Program-made: the position numbers and the translations under genes
Source of the DNA: Epiperipatus broadwayi
Taxonomy: Eukaryota > Onychophora > Udeonychophora > Euonychophora > Peripatidae
Direction: 5' to 3'
Length of the DNA: 64,000 nt
NCBI GenBank assembly: GCA_028023455.1
Contig: JAQFVV010000142.1
Location: forward strand, 2,477,740 to 2,541,739
In this document: positions 35,498-48,071 of the stretch, piece by piece
Numbering within the stretch: position 1 is the stretch's first letter
How the letters are laid out: each line of letters starts with the position of its first letter
The notes under the pieces: generated by a model
What the model saw: the letters and a program-made list of their open reading frames with translations, nothing else
Told to the model about the DNA's origin: nothing
The model's database searches: none

Positions 35498-38400
35498 GTA
35501 AGCTATATTGACATGAACTCTAAATTTAAAAATAACTAAGAACTTTCGTTCAAGCTTATGAACTTCTATCTGACTTTTAAGTTTAAAATCAATTAATAAT
35601 GTTTAATTTTATATGTTTTCCGATTGATAAAAATCATTTCCATTTTTTTTTTCTCTTATTGTATAAATTATTTGTTTAAATTTTAAATGAGGGAATTTAA
35701 GGTTGGGTATAGACGTTGCATAGATTCGTTAGCGGTTGATAATGTTGTGGTTTTCACATTCGATTGGAATATATGTCAACGATATCACTGCAAGCATCTT
35801 ACGATGAATGCTAATGGGATTTGTATATTCCCTATGCAAGTGACGTTTATCGATGACTTTGTATTTTGATCGGTTGTGTTTAATTTGGAATGTTTTTGAC
35901 CGTGGAATCTGTGCAGCTGATCTGTACTCAACATTTTAGAACAAATTTTATAAAATGCATTTGTGCGAACGTATCTAAATGTTAAATTTAAGTCGGGCGT
36001 GAATGGCTATATAGTTTTGTAAAGTTATATTAAGGGAGGGTAATCTTAGGTTATTCGTTTTGTGGTTGAATTGGCTCAATGGATTGGATATATTTGTGTA
36101 ATTAGTAGATGTAGTTATGAGGTCTGCTATGGGCAGGGTTGCATATATATGCCACACACCTTCTGTTTGCCTATGGATGGGTTTGTAAGTCAGCAGAAGA
36201 TCGCAGTCCATTCCTATGGAGTTTTTTGTTTATTGTTATACTTGCCAACAGATGTAACATTCCTGTTGGTGGAGAGTCAATGTCTTCTCTAATTCTACTT
36301 ACTGTTCAGATGTCCATTCCTGACAGTATAGTATTTTGTGTTGTCGTATCATGCTACATTGAATACTACATGAATGTATCAGATGGATTGGCGCCAGTTG
36401 ATTGCAAAATTTGTTGCCTAAGGTTAAATCAGGGAAGAATATTTTCTTTTCAAATGCAGATCTATGTAGTCTATTCATACTTGACTATCTAAATAAAATA
36501 TTAAACTCATTGAAACTTAGTTAAATGTAAAATTAAAAGTTAATATAAAAATCTAAATGTTAAACTTATTCCTCAAAATTTAAATGTTATTTTATATGTG
36601 CGTAAATAAATATTTTTATGTGTTAATTTCTGGCAGTGGCTTTTATTTATTGATATTTAAGATATAAATTAAGATATAGATTTTTATCTCTGCGTCTCCG
36701 CTGAGCTAGTGACTTGGGCTAACGATCGGAATATTTAAATAAAGTGGAATCTTAACAGCGCGTATCTGCCTACTTTATAAATTTTTCTAGGCTCAAATGC
36801 CTAGATGGCACCCTGGTAGTTGCAGATATTGTTTTTGCGGTTAGATTCGATCTCCACTTACATTTCGATCGTTATAGTATGTATGTGCAAATTGAATATA
36901 ACTATTCTAAACCCTTGATTTCAAAATATTATGAATTTAAATAAAATCACTATATATTATAACTAATGAAAAGAGGCTTCCACATTGTGGATTAAATCTA
37001 ACTAAATGAGAATGATTCTTTACTTAGTTAATTTTATAAAATTTATTAATTTATTTAGTAATCTTTCGATCGGTCATCCACATTGTATTTCAAATATAAC
37101 TAAAATGATTGGGAGAGTTTACAAACATAACATATATTATCGGATAGTTTAAGCTAATTATAACTTTATTCAAATGGTCACATATCCTCAATATTTATTT
37201 CAACTCAGGCAACCACACTATGCATTAATTATAACCTATATTTAAATCTATAGGGCATTCAAACACTTGCAGCTAAGTTGCATACCAATTGTAACATTTC
37301 AAGGATAGATCGATGGATGCTTCACCACTCTCAGCTAACCCTATTTCTAAAGCCTACTGGGATGATGATGATGATATAGAACATCTATAATCTTATTTGC
37401 CAGGGCCCAAATTGCAACTCCAATGAAAATATTGAGGTTAAGCCTCATTTCAATAATTTATCAATAAATTTCAGCCATAATATTTAATGAATGGGTTAAT
37501 CAATAATCAATCAAGAGACCACTGAGAATGTATTAAAATCGACAATATTAATATTTTTGGAAATTCTTGGTTATTCTCATCACACTCCCCATTCACCATC
37601 ATTAAAGCTACAATTAAAATTTTGTTCCAATTACAAAGTTCTATATCCATCTCCATCAACCTCACATCCATAGGTCTATTACACTATTATCTCTTTTACA
37701 ATTAATTTTCCATTATGCTAGCTCATTTCTCTCATTATAATCTCTTATCAGGTTTTTTTTAGAACAATTAGGTGTAGAGCTCAAACGAGCTGTGATAGAT
37801 TATTGGTGATAAACACTCCTCTCATGATCACCTCCAAGGTGATCTTGGGCTGTCTTTAATGCAGTTTAATATCTATTTACATTAAAGCTCAGAATAATTT
37901 AAGCTTATTAAATTTTTTAGAAATACACTACAAACATATTTACAATTATAACAAAATTATAAAGAAGTGTGTCTAGAGAGGTGTTTGAATACAACGGATG
38001 CAGAAAGGATTTTATGCCCACCTCCTGCATCCACTATCACTTAATAACCATCCCTATTCATAATTTATATTTCAACTATATTAAATTATTTGGTAATTCT
38101 AAGTATCGGAAATTAACCATTTTAAATCATTTTACTGGATAATATTTATGAAAATGATGATTCTATTATTAATAATAATATGTTGGTGTATGATTGGATT
38201 TGAGATGTCTAGATTATAATAACCCACAAAAACATTGAGATGTATGTAAATTTTATTTAAAACAAATAACAAATTTTATTAACATATTACAATTCAATAC
38301 AGAATATACACACTCGCTTGATGACTCGCATGGCTTCCCCTGAACTACAACCGTATTATGATAAAAAAAACTAAATAAATAAATATCCCTAAATCAATGG

Positions 38401-40375
38401 ATAATATCAAGAGGTTTAAAATATCAATATTCATTTCCTAATTATCAGAGAATCATGATTACCATGGAGTAATATTAATATCAAATAGAAAAAAGTAATA
38501 TTTACCTTCACATATATTATATTTTCATTTTTATCCTAGATACAGCGAACATTACATTTCTTCTCATGTTTAATGCTTTTAATTACTGATCTGTTTTTAG
38601 AGCTAATTATTCCCATAATAAAATTTAATAATTTTATTTAACTATTTTAATCTAACATTCCTTCACAAATTTACTAATTTTATTTCATCATTTTGATCTA
38701 ACATTTCTTCGCCCTAATCCTTACAATAGAGATATTTTATGTATGATGGGACTAAGTCAATGTCAACAAATCAGTATCTAGATCAATCATCATCGTATGT
38801 GCATATACTCTATACTCATGTTCTTATGACCATAATAATATTTTAATAATATTACCTTTCCAGCGAGGTTCTCAGCTGGCTGTGGAAATATTTATTAGAT
38901 AATTTCATATACGCATTGCTTACACTTATAACATTCGTAGGTTTTATTTAACCCTTAAATTTAATATTTATTGACTTTATTACTCTCGGCTCTAATTGAT
39001 AAATTAAACTAGATCAACAAAACAATATTCAAGTACACCAACCATACATACATTATCTGCATTCATCCTGACATCAAATTGAGTTTGCGACCCTGTATCC
39101 GACATTTATAAGTTTAATTTAAAAACTGAAATGATTATAATATCTTCAATTATTTTATTAATTAAAATTACAATTATTTACATTTTCAAATAATTGGCTT
39201 AATTTTATTGTTATCCATTGTTTCAAATAATCATTACTGATATGAATAATTATTCTCAAAAAAGGTATCATAATTTCATTACACTGTGATAGCCAATAAC
39301 TTAAATCCAGTTTTATCCTTGTCTCCAATGTTGCCAATACAGTTATCACCATGGTAATTTACTCAGAAATAAACATGATATATTATAAATAGCATTGTTA
39401 TTCAACTACAATACAATCATTATTGTAAAGTGGTTGTACTCTGGTAATTAAATTTCATTGTTAAATACTGAATTGTATTTACATTATTGATTTCCATTTT
39501 AACATTAGCTATCATAAATCTGTAATGTATTAGCAGGTCTTTAGCATTTATCATCATACTAAAGCCTTGAATTTTTCTATTTATGATTGATGTTTCCAAA
39601 ATACATAGATTAATTTTTGATTAAATTCATGACCCTCTTAAAATGATCTAGCTTTAATAACAAAAGTACTGTTAATTTAAATATCTGTTCATTAATAGTA
39701 TTTTCAAACTCTTTGAGAATATTATTTATTTATTATGAAACTGACTATATTAGTGACTCTGTTGCTAATGTGAATCACCAAAATAATTTTACATTTTTCC
39801 ATTTGCATTGATTTTTGAAGCATGACCCTTTTAACTTAAACAGTACAATTAATTTGATATTAAAATCTGTAAATATATATATAAACGTGATTAATGATAA
39901 AATCCCTTCCAGAGCTTTATGGATTTGTGGATTTTTTGGATTTCAAAAATTAAATCTTTTAACTTATTAGTGTAACTCGCACTCTGCTAAGATAGAAGAA
40001 AATAACCAGATAACTGTAATTTGGCATGTTAATTCATAAGCATTTATAGAATATTCTTTTTAATTTTAAACAAACTGCTGTTTAAATATTTTCCAGTGTC
40101 ATATTCTATTACTTAAAGTAAAACTTTATACACAACCTGTATAAGGAAACGCCATATTCCTCTGGATCTCACTAAATTTTTTAACTTTAATTATTAAACA
40201 GAAAATAAAAAAAGACGCAAGTTAAGAAAACTCTTATCATTCCAAAACAATCTTACTGCTTCTTTTATAAATAGCCATTAGAATTCGCAGAAAATAATAG
40301 ATGTTTCAAGTGCCTCTATAAATGTCAATACATACTAATAACCTATATTCTTTAAATAATAGCAAGTGAAATCTA
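35498..40375. other. Long non-coding stretch, possible intron
   Basis: No convincing exon. 35680-36480 is CpG-richer and contains open frames (35687-35869, 36062-36292, 36139-36492) without recognisable domains; I treat these as chance frames. 36072-36084 (TGGCTCAATGG) resembles a Pol III A box without a good B box. 36700-36870 contains tRNA-like fragments that do not fold as a unit. 37290-40370 is AT-rich with nothing recognised. Confidence 0.4.
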
Positions 40376-42427
40376 GTAGTAGTAGTAGTGGCAGGGGCGG
40401 GGACTGGGGTGGAGGAGGTGGCGGTAGTGGTAGCAGTTGTTGTTGTTGTTGTTCAGAAGCAAAGGTCCATTTGTTCACAACCAAGTCGGCATGTTCTGGT
40501 TTTTTATGCTCCAAAGTTACTCAAAGTTTAAACCTGGCAAGGTAAAAACCTTATCCTGATATACCTTTTTGAATTTTCAATGAGTTGGTAATTGTTTAAT
40601 ACTTTTGTATTACATTTTTCATTCAAAAATTCAATTAAAATCAAGTAAACCAATTTTTAATTTTATTATTGCAAAGTCCGAATTTTGTTTGGAAAAAAAA
40701 AATTCAGTTACAAATTTCCCCGCAAGTAATTCACTTACTAAATAAACAAATTAACTAGCTTTGTTTTTTTATGTTAAAAAAAATTCAAAATCTTAGTCTA
40801 ATAGCAAGATAATAATATACCTTTAATCAGTTGATTACTTACTTCCAACTTTGGGTTATATTTTTTATTCAAACTTCCAATTGAAATCAAGTTACCTAAC
40901 AAAAAAAGTCATCACATGACCAGTGTTTGCCCTCAATAATACCAGCATAGAGTTTCAAAGTCCAAAGGTCTGTCAGGCATAGTCTTATTTTTAACGTTAT
41001 TGCAGCAATCGCTGACTTTTTTTTAATAATAAAAATTCAATTTCAAGTTTCCAGCAATTATTTCACTTGCTCACAACTGAGTTAACCAGCTCTGGCTGTT
41101 TATACTTATAAAGTAGTCAAAACCTTAGGCTAGCAAAAAAAAAAAAACCTTTATATACTTTTTTAAATTTCCAATCAGTTAATAACTGATTTCCAATTTT
41201 GTGTTAAATTTTTCATTCAAATCTTCAACTATTATCAAGTTACTAGATAATTTTAAAAAAAAACATGAGCCATTTCTAATAGCAATGCTGAGCGTAACTA
41301 TCTACCTAGATATTATTTGGACACTAGCCATGAATCTCACACTTAAATCATATGAAAAGCCTCATTTGTCCACCCCTCTAATACAGCCAGACCCATAGTC
41401 TGACTAACAAACTGCAAACTCCAACTCAACAATTGCAACCTTTCAAACATAACTGTAGCACCAGCCCCCTTTGGATATCATGACTCTCTACACATGGATC
41501 TCATTTTTAAACTTCATCAAAAGCCTTACTCCGCTCCCATCTCTAGTGCACAGCTAGACCCAAAGTCTGACCAGCTTATCACAAAGGTTAACTTAACAAT
41601 TGTGACCAATTCTAACATATCGGCACCACCACCCCTCTGCAACACTCATCTATTCAAATGCACCAGAAAATAGGCATGGCAATCCCACCAATCCTTCCAC
41701 ACACACCAACACTCTCCCTAACCCGCATTGTCATTGAAACCAAGAGAAAACCTGGTCACCCAAAGAATATATCCTAAAAAATAAAAATACTGACATTGAT
41801 CTCACACCATTCCAGACTTTACATATAATTGCCACACTACCATGGAAATTTCTAGTCCTCCCCTATGTTACCACAGCAACTCAACCACATCTGTAGTTAC
41901 AGCAGTCCAGATCATGGAAAATTTGTGTAATCTTATGTAAACCAATAAAACAACTTTTACATATCTAAAAAACTACAGATTACCCATGTAACCACAGCAA
42001 TCTAAGCTATGTAAACTTCTTGTAACTAATCCCTAGCATAAATAAATAAATCAACTTTCACATACATAAACCTACATCTATGGATTGCCTATGAAACTAC
42101 AGCAATTCAAGCCAGATAAAACCCTTGTAACTAATCCACAGCATGAAAACTTTTTTGTAATCTTATGTAAATCAATAAATCAACTTTTACATATGTAAAT
42201 CTATATCTATGGATTCTCCATGTAACCACTGCAATCCAAACTATGTAAAATCATGTAACTAATCCAAAGCATGTAAAAATTCCTGTAATCCTGTGTAAAA
42301 CAACAAATCAACTTTTATATATGTAAACCTACAACTATGGATTGCCCATGTAAACACAGCAATCTAAGCTATGTAAACTCTTATAACCCTTTAAGAGAAA
42401 TAAAGCTTATCATTGAAACATCATCAT
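40376..42427. repeat. Composite minisatellite-rich element with LINE-like 3' end
   Basis: Starts with a GTAGTAGTAGTAG / GGGGCGGGGACTGGGG simple block (40376-40452). Diverged repeats of a segment like CATTCAAA..TTCAA...ATCAAGTTAC then recur at about 40574, 40828 and 41170. The block around CAGCCAGACCCATAGTCTGA (41385) recurs, altered, near 41560 (CAGCTAGACCCAAAGTCTGA). From 41862 to 42400 come about four ~125-bp units with TGTAACCACAGCAATC and TAAATCAACTTTTACATA. It ends AATAAAGCTTATCATTGAAA and ATC/ATA triplets, which resembles the 3' end of the neighbouring LINE. No open reading frame. Confidence 0.6.
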
Positions 42428-42434
42428 CATTATC

Positions 42435-42527
<93 letters not shown>
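42428..42527. repeat. (TAA)n microsatellite at the LINE 5' junction
   Basis: About 32 uninterrupted AAT units. They form the tail of the composite repeat on the left and the exact 5' boundary of the LINE on the right. Confidence 0.95.
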
Positions 42528-42989
42528 GCACCACCTGGATACAAACCTAGTAGCAGGTAAGCAAAGAACCTCTTAGCTTTTTGTTGATAAAAGGCAAATT
42601 TATTTGCTAATAACTAATAAAAATGTCCAATAAAACAATTTAAAACACTCAAAAATTATTTTGATTGAAAAAGAGTAAAAAAGGACAGAGAAAGCCAAAG
42701 CGTTTGTTTATCGAAAATCCTTACCTAATGCTAATAGACAAACGCAAAGTTAAAAGCTAGCGGATCTAATAACTAATGCCAAAATCTCAGACAAATTTAA
42801 TTTTGTAATAAGAGTAGAAAAGAAATCAAATCTACAAAACTCAATAATTTTGCGGATAACTGAATTGTATTGATTATATATATTAGTGTTTGTTTTTTTT
42901 TTAAAAAAATTAAATATACCTTTGAAAAATAATTGAAAAACTTAAAACGGCGACCGCTCAACCGATTAACCAGGTGGGTAGTCCATCGC

Positions 42990-43862
42990 AGGGCACGAGA
43001 AAGTCATATGCTTCTATAACAAAAAAAGCCCAAGATTACATAATCTCGGCAAAAGGTCCTAGGTTCAGGAAAACAACAGCAGATGATTTGGGAAAACTTG
43101 AATCTTAAGGATCAAAATAAAAATAATCCCCCCCCTCATATTGATTGGACTAATGAAATGCTGGAACAAATTGGAGATAAATTCAACAAAACAATACCTT
43201 GATCACTTTTCCTGACATTTAAACATTTCTTCACCGATAAATCAATAGTACTCGCTGTAACAGATAGACTTTGCACACTATACCGTTTCCCCAAATCCCT
43301 TCTAAAAGAAACACTGCATGAAAATAATGTGCTTGAATCAGTACAATGTATAGGCGACCATCCAAATAGCAGATATGTGGTGGTCCAGTTTTATGAAAAT
43401 GCGCAAAGAGAACAATTTAGAAACCGAATTAAGATGCTAAGTAATTTCACACTAATAGCAGTCAATGAGAATAAGTATAAAAATATCTCCAGAATTTTAA
43501 AAATTACATATTTTGGCTACAACATGGAAGATTTCCAAAAAATAATGAATCCTTTCGGAAAAGTCGTTTTCTTCAAGCAAAAATACATTGAAGAAGCAGC
43601 AATTCTCATACTAACCAATAACTTTGAATTCAAAATTAAATTTAATAAACAAGTAGAGCCGGAGAATATCCCCACACACATAACCGACGAAGAAGCTACA
43701 CTATATATTTATGTCAGAGGGCTTAAGCTAGGTTACTTCCGTTGCGGAAGAAGAGGACATATTGCAATGGAATGCAATGAACAAACACAGCAAAATAAAA
43801 ACACAATACATCAAAAAACTCAGGAAACATTACAGAAAGCGAAGACACAAATAACCAACTAG
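42990..43862 (+). pseudogene. LINE ORF1 remnant (CCHC zinc knuckle protein)
   Basis: Homologous to 13142-12099. The N-terminal KSYASITKKA corresponds to SSYAQVAK there. Stops break the frame around 43107 and 43201. From 43329 a continuous frame gives CIGDHPNSRYVVVQF, an FGYNMEDFQKIMNPFGKV segment, ITDEEATLYIYVRGLK and a knuckle FRCGRRGHIAMEC. The first knuckle Cys is replaced (YFRCG), so only part of the C-X2-C-X4-H-X4-C motif is left. An Asn/Lys/Gln-rich tail follows, and low-complexity frames continue to about 44230. Predicted role: RNA binding in the retrotransposition particle; this copy is dead. Confidence 0.7.
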
Positions 43863-44411
43863 ACGAGTTAAACTAGCCTACACTACAAAACACTCAGGAA
43901 AACAACATATCTAATAGAAATGAAAGAATTAGCAATCCAGTAAACATTATAACAGCAACAGAAATTAAAACAAATAAGGAAAATCAAAGCAGTGAAAACC
44001 CGCCCAATTTAAATAGAATGGAGGAAAAAGAAAACAAGAACCTACCAAAAGAGCTTAAAGAAAAAACGAATAAAAATAATGAGCAATCAGAAAGTATAAT
44101 AATAAATAAAATGACCACAGAAATCATGGATAAAATAACTCAGTACTATCTAATGCTAGAAAGCACATCAATTGAAAGCAGGAAAAAAACACACACACAA
44201 AAAAAAAAGAAAGTAAGAAAATTAAAATGAACGAGGAAGAAGATAATCAGATTAATTTAACAGAAGGAACCATAGCAGAAGAGATGGAAATAGAACTAAC
44301 CACACTAGAAGCAAAAAAATTTAAAAAAAACACCACACTATAGCACACATATCAAACACAAACAGAATCACCACAGGAAAAAACATGCAAACAAAAACAG
44401 CAGAATAAACC

Positions 44412-47400
44412 ATGGTCCGAATTAAATCTCCTTCACAATATAAGTTAAACTCAATGAAAATTAAGATAGGCACAATAAATGTTCGGGGATTAAACTCGAA
44501 GAAAAAAATACAAGAAATCAATCACTGGATACAGCAACTCCAACCTACCATATTAGGACTCATAGAAACGAAAATCTATAACGGATCGCAGATAAATACA
44601 GCACAACTTATGAGTAAAATGGGTTTCTGCACATGCTCTAGAGACACACTAACGCCCTCAGGTGGAACAGGAATATTTATTAGCCAAAGAACATTTAAAA
44701 TAATATACATAGACGCGAATCTATTAATAACCACATTCAATAATAAAAACTTCTCAATAAATATTATATTTGTATATATACCACCAGGGCCAACTGTAAT
44801 TAACAGAATAATAACAACAATTAATTCAATCCTCTCAAACAATCCCTACCCAACTATTTTTACGGGAGATTTCAACATAAGTTATAAGAAATTTATTAAG
44901 AAATGGATACACCAGTTAACATTTCCACTCATGAGTGCAGAAGATTGTCTACCATCTAGTTCTATATCCTTTTATAACAATAGACACGGAACTTTAATAG
45001 ATCTAATGTTTTATTCCCCAATGCTGCATCATTCAATAGAAATAGCACTTTTCCCAACCCCTTTTTCAGACCATGCAGTGCAGATAATAACGCTAAACAT
45101 AAACACACACTGCAGCACAATAATTAATTTGCAAAAAACAATCAGGATCCTACTACCAGACAATACTATGGACTCACTTTTTTCAGAAATTTATATCATG
45201 ATAAATAAAATAAATCAGCTTGAATTAGACCCGATATCCAGATACATAGCTTACACTAACATGCTTTCATTTAATATAAACCATATACAAAAATCAATCC
45301 CTCCCTCCAGGCTAATTACATTAGCAGATGAAATATACAAAAGAATCAGTCTGTCTAAACTGGTTCAACATAATCAAACAAACAATTAAACTCACCCACT
45401 TCTATAAACAGACTTGCAATAAATTAAAACAATATCTAAGCATAAAAAAGAAAAAAAATTGCCTAGCACAACTGCACACATGGACACGTGGATATATTAG
45501 GTGGGCTTTGGGGTACCCATCCATAAATAAAGTTCCCATGGTGCTGGAATCGGAAAATAAGATTACAGCAGGATTTAACATGATTGCACCTATATATAAC
45601 TATTTCAAAACAAAGCTAACTAAGCATGCACAATTCACACCCACAGAAGATTATTTTGGAACAACTGAAGATGAGATGCCATTTAAAATCGAGGATTTTA
45701 AGGTAGTGTTAGAATCAATTCCACCCACGTCATCCACGACCTCTAGGCATTCCACAGTTTGTACTTGCACATCTTAGCCAAATTACAAAGACATACCTGT
45801 GTCAATTGGTAAATCAAATATCACAAAAAATTTATAGCAAACAAGGATTATACAAGATATCAATGGTACCATTTATGAAAAAACAAGAACCTATTACCAT
45901 GATCACCAACTTAAGACCTATCTCAATGGAGCCTTTAGGAATTAAACTGCTAGAAAAAGTAATAAAGGTGAAAATTGAACAATTTATACTGACAAAAATA
46001 TCACATCAGTATGCAAAGAAAGGCTCATCCACAGATCAGGCAGCACTAATCTTTAAAACTATAATTAACTCAGTAATTAAGAAAAAGAAATATGCTCCAA
46101 TTGCAGTACAACTAGATTTTGAAAGTGCTTTCGACTCGGTACCAATAAAATCTTACTAAACCAACTAAAGGAAACACAAATACCACGATCAATATTATAT
46201 GCAATAGCCAACCTACTTTTAAACAGAGAAGTACATATCACACTTGACGAAAGAATGTCATCATCATTCTATTCCACTCAATCAATACCACAAGGATCAC
46301 CACTGAGTACACTACTGTTCACATTCTACATAAACCCCTTATTGGAAGAAATTGGAAAAAAAAATCCAGGGAGTGTTAATACCAAATACCAAAAGATACA
46401 TTTCTTGTATAGCTTATATGGACGATATCACAATATTCTTAACATCAAAAAAGCAACTACAAGCACTACAAAACATCATAGAAGAATATACAAAAAGTTC
46501 AAACTTAAAATCAATATCAATAAGTCAGCTGCTTGGACAATTTTTACAGGGAAAGTAAACAAACAAATTTATCAAGGAAAGCCCAGCAGTTTTCTAGGTT
46601 TTTCATTTTATCTGGGAATGAATCAAATGAGAACAACAACACAAAACAAACTCAAAGTGGATGCAGAAAGAATCACAGAATCATTATCCAGCTCATATCT
46701 ATCAATATACGCAAAAATATCATTATTTAATCAACTCATAATGGCAAAAATAAACTACTATTTACCAATAATCAGTTTCACAAAACCATTTATAGCTTCA
46801 ATTAATTCATTTTGTAGCAAACTACTATGGAACAGGAAAGTAGTTGCCATTTCAATAAAGCAACTTAACCAACCAACAAAATGGAATGGTCTGGGACTTC
46901 ACTCAATATCAGTGTTTCAGACACAAAAAACAATAAATCTGCTAATACCCATAGTCAAAAGGTTTCCAGATATTGAACCAATATTGGAGATCACACCCAC
47001 AGATTGCTCACCACCTACCAACAATTATATCTTTACATTGCTTGAAAGCATTGAGAGCATCAAAAACAAAGTAACACTGAAAAGTCCAATAAAATATACA
47101 TATTGGCAAAAAAAGGATTTCCTAACACAAAAACAATCTGAGAATACCCAAATATCTGTATTAGGAATTGATAACAGCCAATTACTTAAAAAATTTAGGA
47201 ATGGTACCTGGAACCAAAATTTTATGATTTCATAATTAAAGTCAATTTTAAAGCACTACCTACAAGTCATTTTATAAGATACAGAAGATTCTATATATAA
47301 TATATATCCCTTGTGTATGCTGTGTCACAGGGATGAGGAAACATAGGACCATTTCATACATAATTGTTCAGCACTTGAAAAAGTAAGACAGATGATGGTT

Positions 47401-47613
47401 GGCGGATATAGGAAAAATGGAACAACAATAGATGAGATTCTACAAACATTAAAAAATAATGAAATACCCACCATAAGGGCAGCTACTTTCAGCCTATATG
47501 CATTCTGGTGTACCAGATGCACTTTTACACTTGGGAACAACACGAGAAGGCACCCTAACACCTATAAGAACAAATTGCAAAAAATAAAAGAGACAGCATT
47601 ATGCACCACCTGA
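44412..47613 (+). pseudogene. LINE ORF2 remnant: APE endonuclease plus YMDD reverse transcriptase
   Basis: Frame 44412-45389 holds an endonuclease with all main motifs: INVRGLN, LIETK, TGDFNISY, LIDLMFYSP and FSDHAVQI. A frameshift near 45330 moves the reading to 45328-45777. The RT fingers lie in 45806-46159 (VPFMKK, LRPISM, SSTDQAA, LDFESAFDSV). The palm continues in 46255-47235 (IPQGSPLSTLLF) and in a shifted frame at 46352-46558, which carries AYMDD at 46415-46426. The thumb/connection region contains FLGFSFYLG and NGLGLHSI. A C-terminal C-X2-C...H-X4-C knuckle starts at about 47318 and the WCTRC / RHPNTYKNKLQ motif lies in 47392-47613. At least four frame breaks make it non-functional. 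Confidence 0.8.
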
Positions 47614-47977
47614 TATCTTTGCAGCAACATGGTCTCTTTTTAAAATTCAGGCCACTTTATAATAAAGGATATAATAGAAAAGGACAAAAGCAAACATGAA
47701 ATTCAGTGTTGCAAGAACATGAAAAAATTACTGAAACCATGATCATTGATTTATATTGTACATAAACTTGGATAACAAATATTTCATAAAGTGTGGAAAA
47801 ATCTAAAACATTGTGAAAGCCACTATCCAAGTTCTAAAAAGTCAATTTTTAAGTGCAAAGAGACTCTAATCAAACATACAGACTGTAATGTAATAACTGT
47901 GTAAACCTATGTATAACACTATGTATAATCAACAACCAATGTAACCACTTGTTTTTGAATAAACTTACCTTTAAAAC

Positions 47978-48011
<34 letters not shown>

Positions 48012-48071
48012 TGATGACGATAATGATGATAATGATAATAATAACAGCAACAACAATAATAATAATAATAT
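47978..48071. repeat. (TAA)n/(GAT)n tail of the LINE
   Basis: AAT triplets turn into GAT, AAC and back to AAT. This is the 3' tail of the plus-strand LINE, comparable to the tails of its relatives at 7010-7050 and 7987-8039. Confidence 0.9.

Larger units (their letters stand above)
42528..47977 (+). mobile_element. Two-ORF non-LTR retrotransposon, plus-strand copy
   Basis: Same family as 8040-13250, on the opposite strand and diverged from it. It has a 5' UTR (42528-42990), ORF1 remains, ORF2 remains with a complete-looking endonuclease, a 3' UTR of about 360 nt, and a (TAA)n/(GAT)n tail at 47978-48071. TAA repeats flank it on both sides. Several frameshifts and stops in both ORFs make it inactive. 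The sense strand is strikingly A-rich. Confidence 0.8.

Noticed and set aside
36062-36492. Overlapping plus-strand frames of 76 and 117 aa
   Set aside because: No domain, no homology recognised, hydrophobic T-rich composition, and two overlapping frames compete; more likely chance frames in CpG-richer non-coding DNA.
36700-36870. tRNA-like pieces (TAGCTCAGCGGAG on the minus strand, GATTCGATCTCC on the plus strand)
   Set aside because: The A-box-like and B-box-like parts lie on opposite strands and cannot form one tRNA or SINE promoter.
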